DNA of 64,000 nt from Eubacteriaceae bacterium UBA6119 (GCA_002423395.1 DIVZ01000003.1:62001-126000); one strand, 5' to 3'; shown: positions 28,100 to 36,372, numbered from the stretch's first letter. Numbers and translations: made by a program. Notes: generated from the letters alone by a model not told the origin.

Positions 28100-29086
28100 A
28101 TGAACAAGAAATATCAGGTTTTTATAAGCTCTACATATTCTGACTTAATAGAGCAGCGAAAAAAAGCGCTAGATATTTTACTAATGGCAGATTGCATACC
28201 TGCTGGAATGGAAGCATTTGTTGCAACTGATGATGAGCAATTTAATGTAATTAAAAAAGTAATTGATTTATGTGATTACTATATCCTTATTATTGGTAAA
28301 AGATATGGCACAATCAATAAAGCAACAGGATTAAGTTACACCGAGATGGAATATGATTATGCAAAAGAAAAAAATATTCCTATACTTGTTTTTGCTTTAG
28401 ATGATTCTGTTGAAATGCCAATTGATAAAATGGAAACAGAAACTGAAAAAATAGAAAATCTCAAAATTTTTAAAGAAAAAGCGATGAAAAATCGATTGGC
28501 AAGCCCATGGAAAACGCCAGATGATTTATATCTTCAAATGTCTATTTCTATAATGAAAGCAAAAATTGAAATTAAAAGACCTGGTTGGCAACGTGCGGTA
28601 GATTATGATGAATTATCATTAAATCAAGAAATTTTAGAGTTGAGAAATAAAAATATAGAATTAGAAACAAAATTAAAAGATGCAAATAAAACAATTGAAT
28701 CTTTTACAATTCAAAATAACCTTGCTTTTGAAAATTGTAAAATTAAAATTGATTACTATTATATTAATAATAATAATAAAATACAAAAATCAATTGTAAT
28801 CACATTAAAAAAAATATTCTCTATTGTTTCAACTCAGATGTTAGATGTTGCTATAACTGAACAATCAATACTAAATTCTATAATATTCAATCTTATTTCT
28901 AAAAATAATAAAATATATCTAAATGATAATCAATTAATTAAACGGATATTAAATCAATTTAAATCTCTTGATTTAATAACATCTTATTGGAGTGCAGAAA
29001 AGTCGGTATTATTTTGGAAACTCACAAAAAAAGGGAAAAAAGTCCGCGATGATATAATATTAATTAAAAGTGAAAGCAATAATTAA
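28100..29086 (+). CDS. DUF4062 domain protein
   Basis: 328 residues. The N-terminal DUF4062 domain (about 1-95) is recognised by YQVFISSTYSDLIEQRKKA and YYILIIGKRYGTIN, a fold related to TIR-like and nucleoside-processing domains. A coiled-coil stretch follows (about 168-205). A C-terminal region with LDLITSYWSAEKSVLFWKLTKKGKKV looks like a winged-helix (about 270-328). DUF4062 often caps NTPase or STAND proteins; here no NTPase domain is present. The gene is more AT-rich, with more Lys/Asn/Ile, than its neighbours upstream, which suggests acquisition. Role unknown. Confidence 0.8.
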   Translation: MNKKYQVFISSTYSDLIEQRKKALDILLMADCIPAGMEAFVATDDEQFNVIKKVIDLCDYYILIIGKRYGTINKATGLSYTEMEYDYAKEKNIPILVFALDDSVEMPIDKMETETEKIENLKIFKEKAMKNRLASPWKTPDDLYLQMSISIMKAKIEIKRPGWQRAVDYDELSLNQEILELRNKNIELETKLKDANKTIESFTIQNNLAFENCKIKIDYYYINNNNKIQKSIVITLKKIFSIVSTQMLDVAITEQSILNSIIFNLISKNNKIYLNDNQLIKRILNQFKSLDLITSYWSAEKSVLFWKLTKKGKKVRDDIILIKSESNN

Positions 29087-29250
29087 ATAAGTTTTAGTTT
29101 TAAAAATATTAACCAACTTCTTTTAAAGGAGTTGATTTTTATTTGAAAAAATTTATAACGCTTTCAAATTTAAAGCCAATATATGAATAAGTTTATTTTT
29201 TAGTGAATAAATTTATATATAGCGGTTTGTATTTTAAGGAGGCGTTACAG

Positions 29251-30420
29251 GTGAAATACGACTTTCTCAAAGGAAAAAATAATTTTCAATGCGGTATAGA
29301 CATATCCCGCAATTTGGAGAAAAATCAAATCGATTTGAATTTATTGCTTTTAAATATGCCTAAAGCCGAATACGGCATAGGCTTATCTGACGGAAAAAAT
29401 CAAAAAAACTTGTTTATAATAGACAATAAAAAAAGCAATAAGTTCTTTTTAAATTTTGATTCAAATAAATTAAAAGATTTTGATAAACTCATAATTTATA
29501 ATATTGATAATTATTATGATAATTTATTTACATATGATTTAAAATTTTTGGGTCTGTTTAACAAATCAGATATTAAAGAAGAAAAACAAGCAATAAAAGA
29601 AAATAAAGTCGAGCTTGAAGATATAAACAAAATATCAGATAGAATTGAAACAGTATTAAACACAATAGCGTCTAAAAATGATAAATTAGAGAATAAACAA
29701 AAAGAAGAAATTCAAGATGAAGCCGGAATTGATGAGTTTAAAGCGCTTCTGCCTCAATGGTCCAAAATATCAGAAGATAAAAACAAGCAAAAAGAAAAAG
29801 AACAACAAGAGGATATTCCAAAAATCATTGTGAATAATGAAAATATTAATGAAGAAAATAATAAAATCGAGGAAACTGAAAAACCTATAATTATTAATAA
29901 AGAAAATAAAGAATTAATCAAAATGCAAAACGCGAAAATTGAGCAATTAAATAAAAAGGTCGAACAGCCGCCGATTGTAAAACAAACTGATAATACAGGA
30001 ATAAAAATTACCAAACAAATACTATATGAAAATTTCAGACAGATAAATCCGTTTGAACCTAAAATAAAAAATCATGAGTGGTTTGTGCATGCAGATAATT
30101 CAAAAAAATTTATGGTGGAATTAAACGGTCATTTAATAGATTACCAGACATTGTATTTTAATGCGAATAACCTTTATAAAAAAGAAGGTTATCCTCAAAG
30201 GATTATTGGTTATTACAATAAAGAAAACGGAAGTAAAGATATTGACTATATAGTACTGGGCGTGTTTGGGGAATATAAACAGATTCATCAGCCGATGAGA
30301 GGACTTACAGGCTATGTATATTGGCATAACATAGAAAAAGATTCTGAGATGGGTTATTGGATTGTGTATTTAGAATCGGACACCGGGAAAATTGTAGTGC
30401 CCTTAAACAAAAAAAAGTAA
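29251..30420 (+). CDS. Conserved clostridial protein of unknown function with charged linker
   Basis: 389 residues from the GTG at 29251, which has AAGGAGG eight bases upstream; an in-frame GTG at 29203 lacks such a site. The N-terminal part (about 1-120) is a globular segment (FLKGKNNFQCGIDISRN and FLNFDSNKLKDFDKLIIYN). A low-complexity Lys/Glu/Asn/Ile linker follows (about 125-255). A C-terminal module (about 265-389) begins FRQINPFEPKIKNHEWF and contains YPQRIIGYYN, GVFGEY, QPMRGLTGYVYWHN and GYWIVYLESDTGKIV. I recall similar C-terminal modules in other clostridial proteins, without assigned function. No signal peptide or membrane segment. Confidence 0.7.
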   Translation: MKYDFLKGKNNFQCGIDISRNLEKNQIDLNLLLLNMPKAEYGIGLSDGKNQKNLFIIDNKKSNKFFLNFDSNKLKDFDKLIIYNIDNYYDNLFTYDLKFLGLFNKSDIKEEKQAIKENKVELEDINKISDRIETVLNTIASKNDKLENKQKEEIQDEAGIDEFKALLPQWSKISEDKNKQKEKEQQEDIPKIIVNNENINEENNKIEETEKPIIINKENKELIKMQNAKIEQLNKKVEQPPIVKQTDNTGIKITKQILYENFRQINPFEPKIKNHEWFVHADNSKKFMVELNGHLIDYQTLYFNANNLYKKEGYPQRIIGYYNKENGSKDIDYIVLGVFGEYKQIHQPMRGLTGYVYWHNIEKDSEMGYWIVYLESDTGKIVVPLNKKK

Positions 30421-30492
30421 AAAAAAGTAAAAATTAATATAGCATAGCTTATGCTCCTTTAACAAACAATAATGTTTAAAGGAGGGAAGCTG

Positions 30493-30885
30493 ATGAAAAA
30501 ATTTATTATAGTTGTATTAGTATTGTTAACGCTTTTAGTTGTTGGATGTTCAAGTACAAAAAGCATATATGACAATAATAAAAGTTTAACTACGCCGGAC
30601 TACAATATGGATTACAATGACGATGCGAAAAACTTTTATCCGGATTATGTGTTGCCCAATAATTATACAACAAAAGGGTTAAATGCAAGTTATGACAATG
30701 TCTTTCAAGCAAATAATATAACAGACTATAAATATTACGCAACGAACAACACTTTAAAAGTATGGGTAAATAATTGGGATAATGTAACAGCGAATATAAA
30801 AGCTAAAATTAAAAATGAATTAATGAACATTGACGCTAATATTAACAATATTGAGTTTGTCAATACAAAAAATGAAGTCAAATAG
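30493..30885 (+). CDS. Putative lipoprotein (tandem copy 1)
   Basis: 130 residues from the ATG at 30493, six bases after AAAGGAGGG. The signal peptide ends with lipobox LVVGC. The mature part has YNDDAKNFYPDYVLPNN, then NITDYKYYATNNTLKVWVNNWDNV. It is paralogous to the next gene: both have the YPDY motif, the ITDYKYY/IKEYKYA segment, and the NTLkvWv pattern. Function unknown. A terminator lies between the two genes. Confidence 0.72.
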   Translation: MKKFIIVVLVLLTLLVVGCSSTKSIYDNNKSLTTPDYNMDYNDDAKNFYPDYVLPNNYTTKGLNASYDNVFQANNITDYKYYATNNTLKVWVNNWDNVTANIKAKIKNELMNIDANINNIEFVNTKNEVK

Positions 30886-30888
30886 GAT

Positions 30889-30917
30889 AAAGGCACAATT
30901 CTTTGTGCCTTTTTTTA
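30889..30917 (+). terminator. Terminator after lipoprotein copy 1
   Basis: Hairpin AGGCACAA / TTGTGCCT followed by seven T's. Confidence 0.85.
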
Positions 30918-30933
30918 TTGCCGGAGGAAGAAA

Positions 30934-31287
30934 ATGAAAAAATTGTTAATATATTTAATTGCATTATCAATAATTTTTACAGCTTCTTGCACGAGCGCCG
31001 AGCGTAATAAAAGCTTAATTAATTATGACAGCTATACTGATAATCTTTATCCAGACTATAGAAATCATCCGCAGAGTCAATATTTAAGCAAAAATCAAAA
31101 TTTAGTCAGTTATTTTTATTCTGAAAATATAAAGGAGTATAAATATGCTTTGTCGGGCAATACTTTGAGACTCTGGATAAAGAATTTTGAAATTATGCCG
31201 GAAGAGCAAAAAACAAAAATAAAAAATGATCTAAAAAAATTCTATAATAACATTGAAATTGTTAAAAATGAAGAAGATATAGAATAA
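30934..31287 (+). CDS. Putative lipoprotein (tandem copy 2)
   Basis: 117 residues. The signal peptide has lipobox TASC (Cys about 20). The mature part has NLYPDYRNHPQSQYL and IKEYKYALSGNTLRLWIKNFEIMPEEQKTKIKNDLKKF, aligning with copy 1 (ITDYKYYATNNTLKVWVNNW). Ribosome site GCCGGAGG nine bases before the ATG. A product of local duplication with clear divergence; function unknown. Confidence 0.72.
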   Translation: MKKLLIYLIALSIIFTASCTSAERNKSLINYDSYTDNLYPDYRNHPQSQYLSKNQNLVSYFYSENIKEYKYALSGNTLRLWIKNFEIMPEEQKTKIKNDLKKFYNNIEIVKNEEDIE

Positions 31288-31305
31288 TATTGAAATTAAA
31301 AGTAG

Positions 31306-31336
31306 GCACAAAAAAAGCACATTAAATGTGCTTTTA
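31306..31336. terminator. Bidirectional terminator between lipoprotein 2 and spoVT
   Basis: Hairpin AAAAGCAC / GTGCTTTT with loop ATTAAAT, with A/T runs on both sides, between convergent genes. Confidence 0.8.
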
Positions 31337-31349
31337 AATTTATTTATTA

Positions 31350-31895
31350 TTATTCCATTTGCTTTCCGAAAAATAGAGCCGCCATCATTGCTACGCTTAA
31401 ATCTGAATCAGTCATGTTTTTATCGGAGTTTTCATCATTTGTTATTATTATCATTCCCATTGCGTCACCGTATACCAATATGGGGGAAAACACCTGACTG
31501 AAGTGTTCTTTGGCGTCGCTTGAAGTTATAGGGATTTTTACGTCTTCTTTATTAAATGTTTTGCTTTTTCTGCTTAAAAGCATATCTTCCACTTCTTTGC
31601 TGATTTGTTTATCAATATACTCTTTTTTATTGGTGCCGCTGCATGCGACAACCTTGTCTTTATCGGTTATAAGGCAAGTATGTTTCGTTATTTGGTGTAT
31701 AGCTTCGGCACATTCCATACTTGAATGGCTTATTTCTCCGACGGGAGAATATTTTCTTAGAATTAATTCTCCGTTTGCGTCAGTGTAAATTTCAAGAGGC
31801 TCACCTTCCCTTATACGCATAGTTCTTCTGAGTTCCTTGGGTATTACTACCCTTCCTAAATCATCTATTCTTCTTACAATGCCGGTAGCTTTCAT
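31350..31895 (-). CDS. spoVT: Stage V sporulation protein T (SpoVT)
   Basis: 181 residues. The N-terminal AbrB-type DNA-binding domain MKATGIVRRIDDLGRVVIPKELRRTMRI is followed by a GAF-like C-terminal domain. It controls forespore gene expression under sigma-G in Bacillus. The ATG at 31893-31895 has AAAGGATG upstream at suitable spacing; an in-frame ATG three codons earlier is less good. A candidate sigma-G promoter lies at 31941-31970. Its presence supports an endospore-forming host. Confidence 0.95.
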   Translation of the reverse strand: MKATGIVRRIDDLGRVVIPKELRRTMRIREGEPLEIYTDANGELILRKYSPVGEISHSSMECAEAIHQITKHTCLITDKDKVVACSGTNKKEYIDKQISKEVEDMLLSRKSKTFNKEDVKIPITSSDAKEHFSQVFSPILVYGDAMGMIIITNDENSDKNMTDSDLSVAMMAALFFGKQME

Positions 31896-31940
31896 ATAAA
31901 ACATCCTTTCAAGTATTTTCTTAATCGCTTGATTGTTATG

Positions 31941-31970
31941 TAGTATTTCATAAAATTTACAATATTATGC
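31941..31970 (-). promoter_or_regulatory. Candidate sigma-G promoter of spoVT
   Basis: On the minus strand: GCATA, an 18-base spacer, AATACTA. The known sigma-G pattern is GHATR-18-CATXHTA, so only the first base of the -10 differs. The start site would be about 40 bases before the spoVT ATG. spoVT is a sigma-G gene in Bacillus subtilis (family knowledge). Confidence 0.6.
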
Positions 31971-32224
31971 TATCGGTTAAAATTAAATTTATTTAGTAAT
32001 TTTTAACAGTTAACGCCTAAATAAATTTAGTAATTAAATGTATTTTAATCAAAATAAAAGAATTTTATTTTAAATATCCTTATTTATATGCATTTTTTTA
32101 AATAAATGAAAAAAATACTCAATTTTTATAAGGCCGTGTTAAATTAATGCAAAATTATAGGTTTGTGTTATAATTGCTATATTTATTTAAGCAATGCAGC
32201 AAAGCATATGGCAAAGGTTATTCT

Positions 32225-33616
32225 ATGCAGTTAATAAACACGGAAAAAATATTAAATAATATAAAACCGCTGGGAGAAATTCCGCCGCCTAAGCATTTGA
32301 TAAAAACTACAATTCAAATGGCTTGGCCTACTATTTTAGAATCATTTTTAATCAGCTCGGTAATTATGGTTAATATGATGATGGTGTCGACCCTTGGCGC
32401 TAACGCTGTCGCCGCCGTAGGGCTTGTAAGCCAGCCGCGGCTTCTTGCAATAAGTTTTATTTTTTCATTAAACATAGCGGTTTCCGCGATAGTGGCGCGC
32501 AAAAGAGGGCAAAACGACAGAGACGGCGCTAATAAAATACTTGTGCAGGCAATGATAATAAGTATAGTTCTGACGGTTATTATGTCGGTTATATGCGTAA
32601 AATATGCTGATGCTATTATGCGCTTTGCGGGCTCGGAGCCTGAAACTCACGCGGACAGCGTGTTGTTTTTCAAAATAGTAATGGGCGGAATAATTTTTAC
32701 CACAGTAACAATGGTTAATAACGCCGCTCAGCGAGGAGCCGGCAATACAAAAATATCAATGAAAACAAACATGACCGCGAATCTTATTGCTGTTGTTTGC
32801 AATTATCTTTTAATTAACGGTAATTTAGGGTTCCCGGCAATGGGTATTAAAGGAGCTGCAATTTCTACGCTTATAGGCACGGGCGCGGGATGTTTAATGA
32901 GCATATATTCGGTATCGCATAAAGATCAGTTTGTTTATTTTCAGGGCATAAAGTTCTTCAAACTCGATACAGAATCGGTAAAATCTATAACAAAAATCGG
33001 CGCTCCGTCTTTAGTTGAGCAGTTTATGTTAAGAGCTGGGTTTTTAGCTTATGCCATAATAGTCGCACATTTGGGAACAACAACGTTTGCGACGTATCAG
33101 ATAGGCATGCAGTTTTTGATTTTGTCGTTCTCTTTCGGAGACGGACTGTCTAACGCTTCAATTGCATTGGTCGGAAGAAGCCTCGGTGAAGAAAGGCAGG
33201 ACCTTGCCAAAATATACGGAAGCATCTGCCAGAGAATGGGCATAATATGCTCCAGTTTATGCGCGCTTACATTTATTGTTTTAGGAAGAGAACTTTTTAT
33301 GCTATATTCACGCGAACCTGATATTTTGCAGTACGCTATGACGACAATGTTATTTATGTCATTTATAACGTATATGCAAATATCTCAGGTTATTTTTTCG
33401 GGCTGCCTGCGCGGAGCGGGAGACGTTGTTTTTGTAGCGTACGCGTCGTTTATAACAGTTACTGTAATCAGGCCTCTTGCGGGTTGGATATTATGCTATC
33501 CTTTACATATGGGTATGTTTGGCGTATGGCTTGCTGTATCAATAGACCAGACGATGAGGCTTGTTATGACTTCCCTGCGGTTTAGAAGCGGAAAATGGAT
33601 GTATCACAAAATTTAA
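32225..33616 (+). CDS. MATE-family efflux transporter
   Basis: 463 residues from the ATG at 32225 (AAAGG upstream); the frame is open to a TTG at 32174, which overlaps the TATAAT region and is unlikely. Twelve hydrophobic segments in two MatE halves. Motifs include TIQMAWPTILESFLISSVIMVNMMM, NNAAQRGAGNTKISM, GAPSLVEQFMLRAGF and FSGCLRGAGD. Such carriers export cationic drugs or metabolites in exchange for Na+ or H+. A TATAAT at 32168-32173 is the likely -10. Monocistronic, with a terminator. Confidence 0.92.
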   Translation: MQLINTEKILNNIKPLGEIPPPKHLIKTTIQMAWPTILESFLISSVIMVNMMMVSTLGANAVAAVGLVSQPRLLAISFIFSLNIAVSAIVARKRGQNDRDGANKILVQAMIISIVLTVIMSVICVKYADAIMRFAGSEPETHADSVLFFKIVMGGIIFTTVTMVNNAAQRGAGNTKISMKTNMTANLIAVVCNYLLINGNLGFPAMGIKGAAISTLIGTGAGCLMSIYSVSHKDQFVYFQGIKFFKLDTESVKSITKIGAPSLVEQFMLRAGFLAYAIIVAHLGTTTFATYQIGMQFLILSFSFGDGLSNASIALVGRSLGEERQDLAKIYGSICQRMGIICSSLCALTFIVLGRELFMLYSREPDILQYAMTTMLFMSFITYMQISQVIFSGCLRGAGDVVFVAYASFITVTVIRPLAGWILCYPLHMGMFGVWLAVSIDQTMRLVMTSLRFRSGKWMYHKI

Positions 33617-33640
33617 GCGTCCATGCAGACGCTTTTTTAT
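33615..33640 (+). terminator. Terminator after MATE gene
   Basis: Hairpin AAGCGTC / GACGCTT with CATGCA loop, then T's; it begins at the stop codon. Confidence 0.85.
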
Positions 33641-33676
33641 TTGAGTTTACTTTATAAAAATTACTTATATAAAGGC

Positions 33677-33705
33677 TTGATTTTTATATTTACATGATAT
33701 ATAAT
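33677..33705 (+). promoter_or_regulatory. Promoter of candidate structured RNA
   Basis: TTGATT at 33677-33682, 17 bases, TATAAT at 33700-33705. No coding gene follows on this strand before a terminator at 33893, which suggests a non-coding transcript. Confidence 0.6.
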
Positions 33706-33711
33706 GTAGAC

Positions 33712-33917
33712 ATAAATTTAATAGATACTATATATTGTTGGAAGGAGTTGGTAAGGCTCTTAGAAACCGACAGTAAAAAATTGCTTGAAAGCTAAAGTTT
33801 AGACACATTAAGAACCTGATCTCACGCAAAAAGCAAAGTATCTCACGCTTTGCTTTTTGCATGAGCGTTTTATAGTAATTAAGAAAAAGGGTAAGCACCA
33901 TGAGGGTGCTTTTTTTG
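33712..33917 (+). ncRNA. Candidate free-standing structured RNA, about 200 nt
   Basis: A transcript would start near 33712 and stop at a strong terminator (AAGCACC / GGGTGCTT then seven T's, 33893-33916). Within it, distant segments pair. TTAAT and ACTATA (about 33717-33733) match TATAGT and ATTAA (about 33870-33882), closing the molecule. GGCTCTTA (33755-33762) pairs with TAAGAACC (33809-33816) with one mismatch. A perfect 13-base hairpin GCAAAAAGCAAAG / CTTTGCTTTTTGC lies at 33826-33860. No open frame with a ribosome site is present, and the next gene is a convergent pseudogene. I recognise no known RNA family, though an unrecognised 6S-like or riboswitch-like RNA is possible. Confidence 0.5.
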
Positions 33918-33976
33918 TCAAAAAAATACTAATTAAATATTGCTTATTATTTAAATGTTTAATTAGTATAAGTATT

Positions 33977-34414
33977 TTAATCTTCAAATAGCTCTTTTCT
34001 GGCTTTAAGATGGTCATCGTGCAATGTGTTAAAACTTTGTTGCTCATTTTTAAATATTTCAGCATCAACTGTACGTGGACGAAGCAAAGACGTTTTTTTA
34101 ATTGGTTCTTTGCTAAACCGCGCCAATCATCTTTTTTTAATCTTACATTTTTTTTTACTTTATCAATTACAATTTTTGCACATTTCAAATTCATCGTTCA
34201 ATAGTTTTTCGAAATCATCATATTCCTCTTCATTAATTTCTCTTGTGTAAAAATCTTTTAGAGTAGCAGTAGAACTAATGGCTGTTTCTCTCCATAAAGG
34301 CACTTTCTTATCTGAAACTAAAATATTATATGTCCATATGGTTTGCTCGTTATTGCTCCAGTTTTTTAAATAAAATTGAGGAACATAGTGATTTTTATGT
34401 GTTATTTGACCCAC
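33977..34414 (-). pseudogene. Decayed DUF4238 gene with at least three frameshifts
   Basis: The N-terminal part from the ATG at 34412-34414 is intact for about 80 residues and has the DUF4238 start KNHYVPQFYLKNWSN, then IWTYNILVSDKKVPLW. The frame breaks near 34165-34180 (EMCKNCN stop, while AKIVIDKVKKN continues in another frame). It breaks again near 34115-34135 after KKDDW, where LARFSKEPIKKTS lies in the third frame, ending KARKELFED at a stop at 33977-33979. A full DUF4238 protein is about twice this size, so an internal part is also missing. The remnant is clearly non-functional as one protein. Confidence 0.75.
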
Positions 34415-34551
34415 GTTTTAATTACCTCTAATATGTTTAAATATTTAAGTTTTATTTTAGCATTTATTTGATAAATTGTATTTATTATTGTCTTAATTCT
34501 CTATAAACTATCTTTCTAACCCCAAATAAAATTAAATCCCCTTATTTAATA

Positions 34552-34579
34552 ACATTTGCGACATAATTTGCATATTATA
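34552..34579 (+). promoter_or_regulatory. Candidate sigma-K/sigma-E promoter of cotJ operon
   Basis: AC at 34552-34553, 17 bases, then CATATTATA at 34571-34579, which fits the sigma-K pattern AC-(16-17)-CATAnnnTA. The gap between the DUF4238 relic and cotJA otherwise shows only AT-rich sequence. cotJ is a mother-cell operon in Bacillus (family knowledge), so this is consistent, but short motifs of this kind occur by chance. Confidence 0.35.
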
Positions 34580-34642
34580 AATTGAAACCTGCTTGTGCCA
34601 ATTTTATCGGCATAAGAAAATTTAAGGGGGAAATACAAATTT

Positions 34643-34906
34643 ATGATAGAAGAACTGCGAAGAGACAGATGTTGCCCCATAATGCCAATTCAAATGCCTG
34701 ATACATGCCCGATAGGCGGCAGCGCTATGCCTGTTCCGTTTATGCCGGTAAATCCCATGTACGCAAACGCGTATGTGCCTTATCAGAAAGACACAAGATT
34801 ATACTCTGAAACTGAAGCTCTTATGAAGGGCACGGCTTTTGTTGCGTTATATGAACCGTATGCAGGCAATGTCAGAGGAGGTGACAGATTATGCCCGCTT
34901 TTATAA
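34643..34906 (+). CDS. cotJA: Spore coat protein CotJA
   Basis: 87 residues. Pro/Met-rich start with MPIQMPDTCPIGGSAMPVPF, then PMYANAYVPYQ and the family pattern ETEALMKGTAFVALYEPY. Ribosome site AAGGGGG upstream. It is a small component of the spore coat that depends on CotJC in Bacillus. Its stop overlaps the start of the extended cotJB by 16 bases. Confidence 0.88.
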   Translation: MIEELRRDRCCPIMPIQMPDTCPIGGSAMPVPFMPVNPMYANAYVPYQKDTRLYSETEALMKGTAFVALYEPYAGNVRGGDRLCPLL

Positions 34907-35784
34907 ATAAAGATAATTCTGAATTTAAGCGCATGCATAATAAAATATCCAATTCTAAAAAACAAATACTCAGAAGTGAAAATGAAGAAGACGTACCGGA
35001 ATCCATCGTTGAAATACTTCAGCGTGAAAGAGGGCGCGATAGGGAAGAACGCGATATTATTGAAGAAATTCAGCGTATTATAATAAGCTCAGTACGTATA
35101 GGAGTAAAAATTCAACTTATTGAACAGATACTGCAACGCGAAAGACGACGCAGGCGCCGAAATGAAATGCTTGAATTCATTGAAAGGATACTTGTACTTT
35201 TACGAATATGGGAACGCGACCGCGATAGAAATAGGGATAGACGCGGTTGGGATAGGCTGAGTGAGAAATCCGATGAAATGTTAGAAAGTGAAAAAATGAT
35301 TGAACACCCGAAAGAAATGCCGGAAATTATAAAAAAACCTGAAATAGAGATGCCGGAAATTATACACAAACCTATAAGTCCGCCCGAACAGATGCCGATA
35401 AGAGAAGAACCTCGCTGCCCCGAACAAATGCCTATATGGGACAGAAAACCTAAATATCCGCAAATGCCCGTGCGTGATGAAAAACCGCATTACCCCGGGC
35501 AGATGCCTGCACATTCGGCTAAAGATGAAATGATGAATAAGATAATGTCTGTACAATTTATGGTTTTGGATATAGCTCTTTATCTTGATACGCATCCTTG
35601 CGATACAGCTATGATTAATAAACATAATTTTTACGCGGATATGCTGCGCGGGCTGATTGCCGATTATGAAAGAACGTTTAATGAGCCGCTTACTATTTAC
35701 GGCATAAGTCCCGCAGACAGATGGGCGTGGGTAAGCGAAAAATGGCCATGGAATAAATGCGATATAATGAGGAAGGAGTGCTAG
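34891..35784 (+). CDS. cotJB: CotJB with a large N-terminal extension
   Basis: 297 residues. Residues from about 212 on match CotJB (MSVQFMVLDIALYLDTHPCD, then YERTFNEPL, ending in the Trp-rich ADRWAWVSEKWPWNKCD); usual CotJB is about 85-90 residues. The added 210 residues are highly charged: Arg/Glu-rich helices (LQRERGRDREERDIIEEIQRI, LIEQILQRERRRRRR, RDRDRNRDRRGWDR). A Pro/Met/Glu repeat tract follows, with recurring EMPEI, EQMPI and QMPVRDEKP units. The ATG at 34891 has AGGAGGTGA seven bases upstream, so the extension is translated as part of the protein and is not an annotation artefact. A role in coat scaffolding is inference. Confidence 0.88.
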   Translation: MPAFINKDNSEFKRMHNKISNSKKQILRSENEEDVPESIVEILQRERGRDREERDIIEEIQRIIISSVRIGVKIQLIEQILQRERRRRRRNEMLEFIERILVLLRIWERDRDRNRDRRGWDRLSEKSDEMLESEKMIEHPKEMPEIIKKPEIEMPEIIHKPISPPEQMPIREEPRCPEQMPIWDRKPKYPQMPVRDEKPHYPGQMPAHSAKDEMMNKIMSVQFMVLDIALYLDTHPCDTAMINKHNFYADMLRGLIADYERTFNEPLTIYGISPADRWAWVSEKWPWNKCDIMRKEC

Positions 35785-35785
35785 T

Positions 35786-36367
35786 ATGTGGATTTACGAG
35801 AAAAAATTACAGTATCCTATGAAAGTTGCATGTAAAGATTTACGCATGGCAAAAAATATATTAACACAGTACGGCGGGCCCAACGGTGAAAGCGGCGCGT
35901 CTACCCAATATTTAAATCAGCGTTATTCTATGCCATATAAAGAAGGCAAAGCAGTGCTTACCGACATAGGAACGGAAGAACTTGCTCATATGGAAATGGT
36001 TGCGACACTCTATGAAATGCTTATTTGCGGAGCGACTAAAGACGATTTTATTAAAGCTGGATTTGACGGAATGTATGTTGAACACAAATGCAATCCGCAT
36101 TATCTTAACGTAGACGGAGTTCCTTTTAATATTGGAAAAGAAACTGTGGCAACCGGTAATCCCGAAGTCGATTTATATGCAAATATGGCTGCCGAAAAAC
36201 GCGCAGAAACAACGTATGAAAATCTTATTCAGATGACGGATGATCCGCTTTTAAAAGATTCATTAAGATTTTTACGAGAACGCGAAGTCGTGCATTTTCA
36301 AAGGTTCGGCGAAGTGCTGAGATTAATACAGGAAAAATATAATTTCGAACACGAAAGATTTAAATAA
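35786..36367 (+). CDS. cotJC: CotJC, manganese-catalase-like spore coat protein
   Basis: 193 residues of the Mn-catalase (ferritin-like di-metal) family. Metal ligands are in EELAHMEMVATL (about residues 65-76) and the later EKRAETTYENL and REREVVHFQRFGEVL helices. Length is normal for CotJC. The start at 35786 follows GGAAGGAG, one base after cotJB ends. It is the last gene of cotJABC and has a palindromic terminator at its stop. A second, degraded copy of its last ~20 bases plus terminator occurs at 37231-37291. Confidence 0.92.
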   Translation: MWIYEKKLQYPMKVACKDLRMAKNILTQYGGPNGESGASTQYLNQRYSMPYKEGKAVLTDIGTEELAHMEMVATLYEMLICGATKDDFIKAGFDGMYVEHKCNPHYLNVDGVPFNIGKETVATGNPEVDLYANMAAEKRAETTYENLIQMTDDPLLKDSLRFLREREVVHFQRFGEVLRLIQEKYNFEHERFK

Positions 36368-36372
36368 ATATT

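Noticed and set aside
33808..34250. Plus- and minus-strand frames around the DUF4238 relic taken as separate genes
   Set aside because: The minus frame 33808-34194 is a composite across a frameshift and runs through the structured-RNA hairpin; the plus frames are antisense shadows.
35281..35625. Antisense His/Arg/Phe-rich frame within cotJB
   Set aside because: Mirror of the repeat tract in cotJB; no ribosome site, composition is artefactual.
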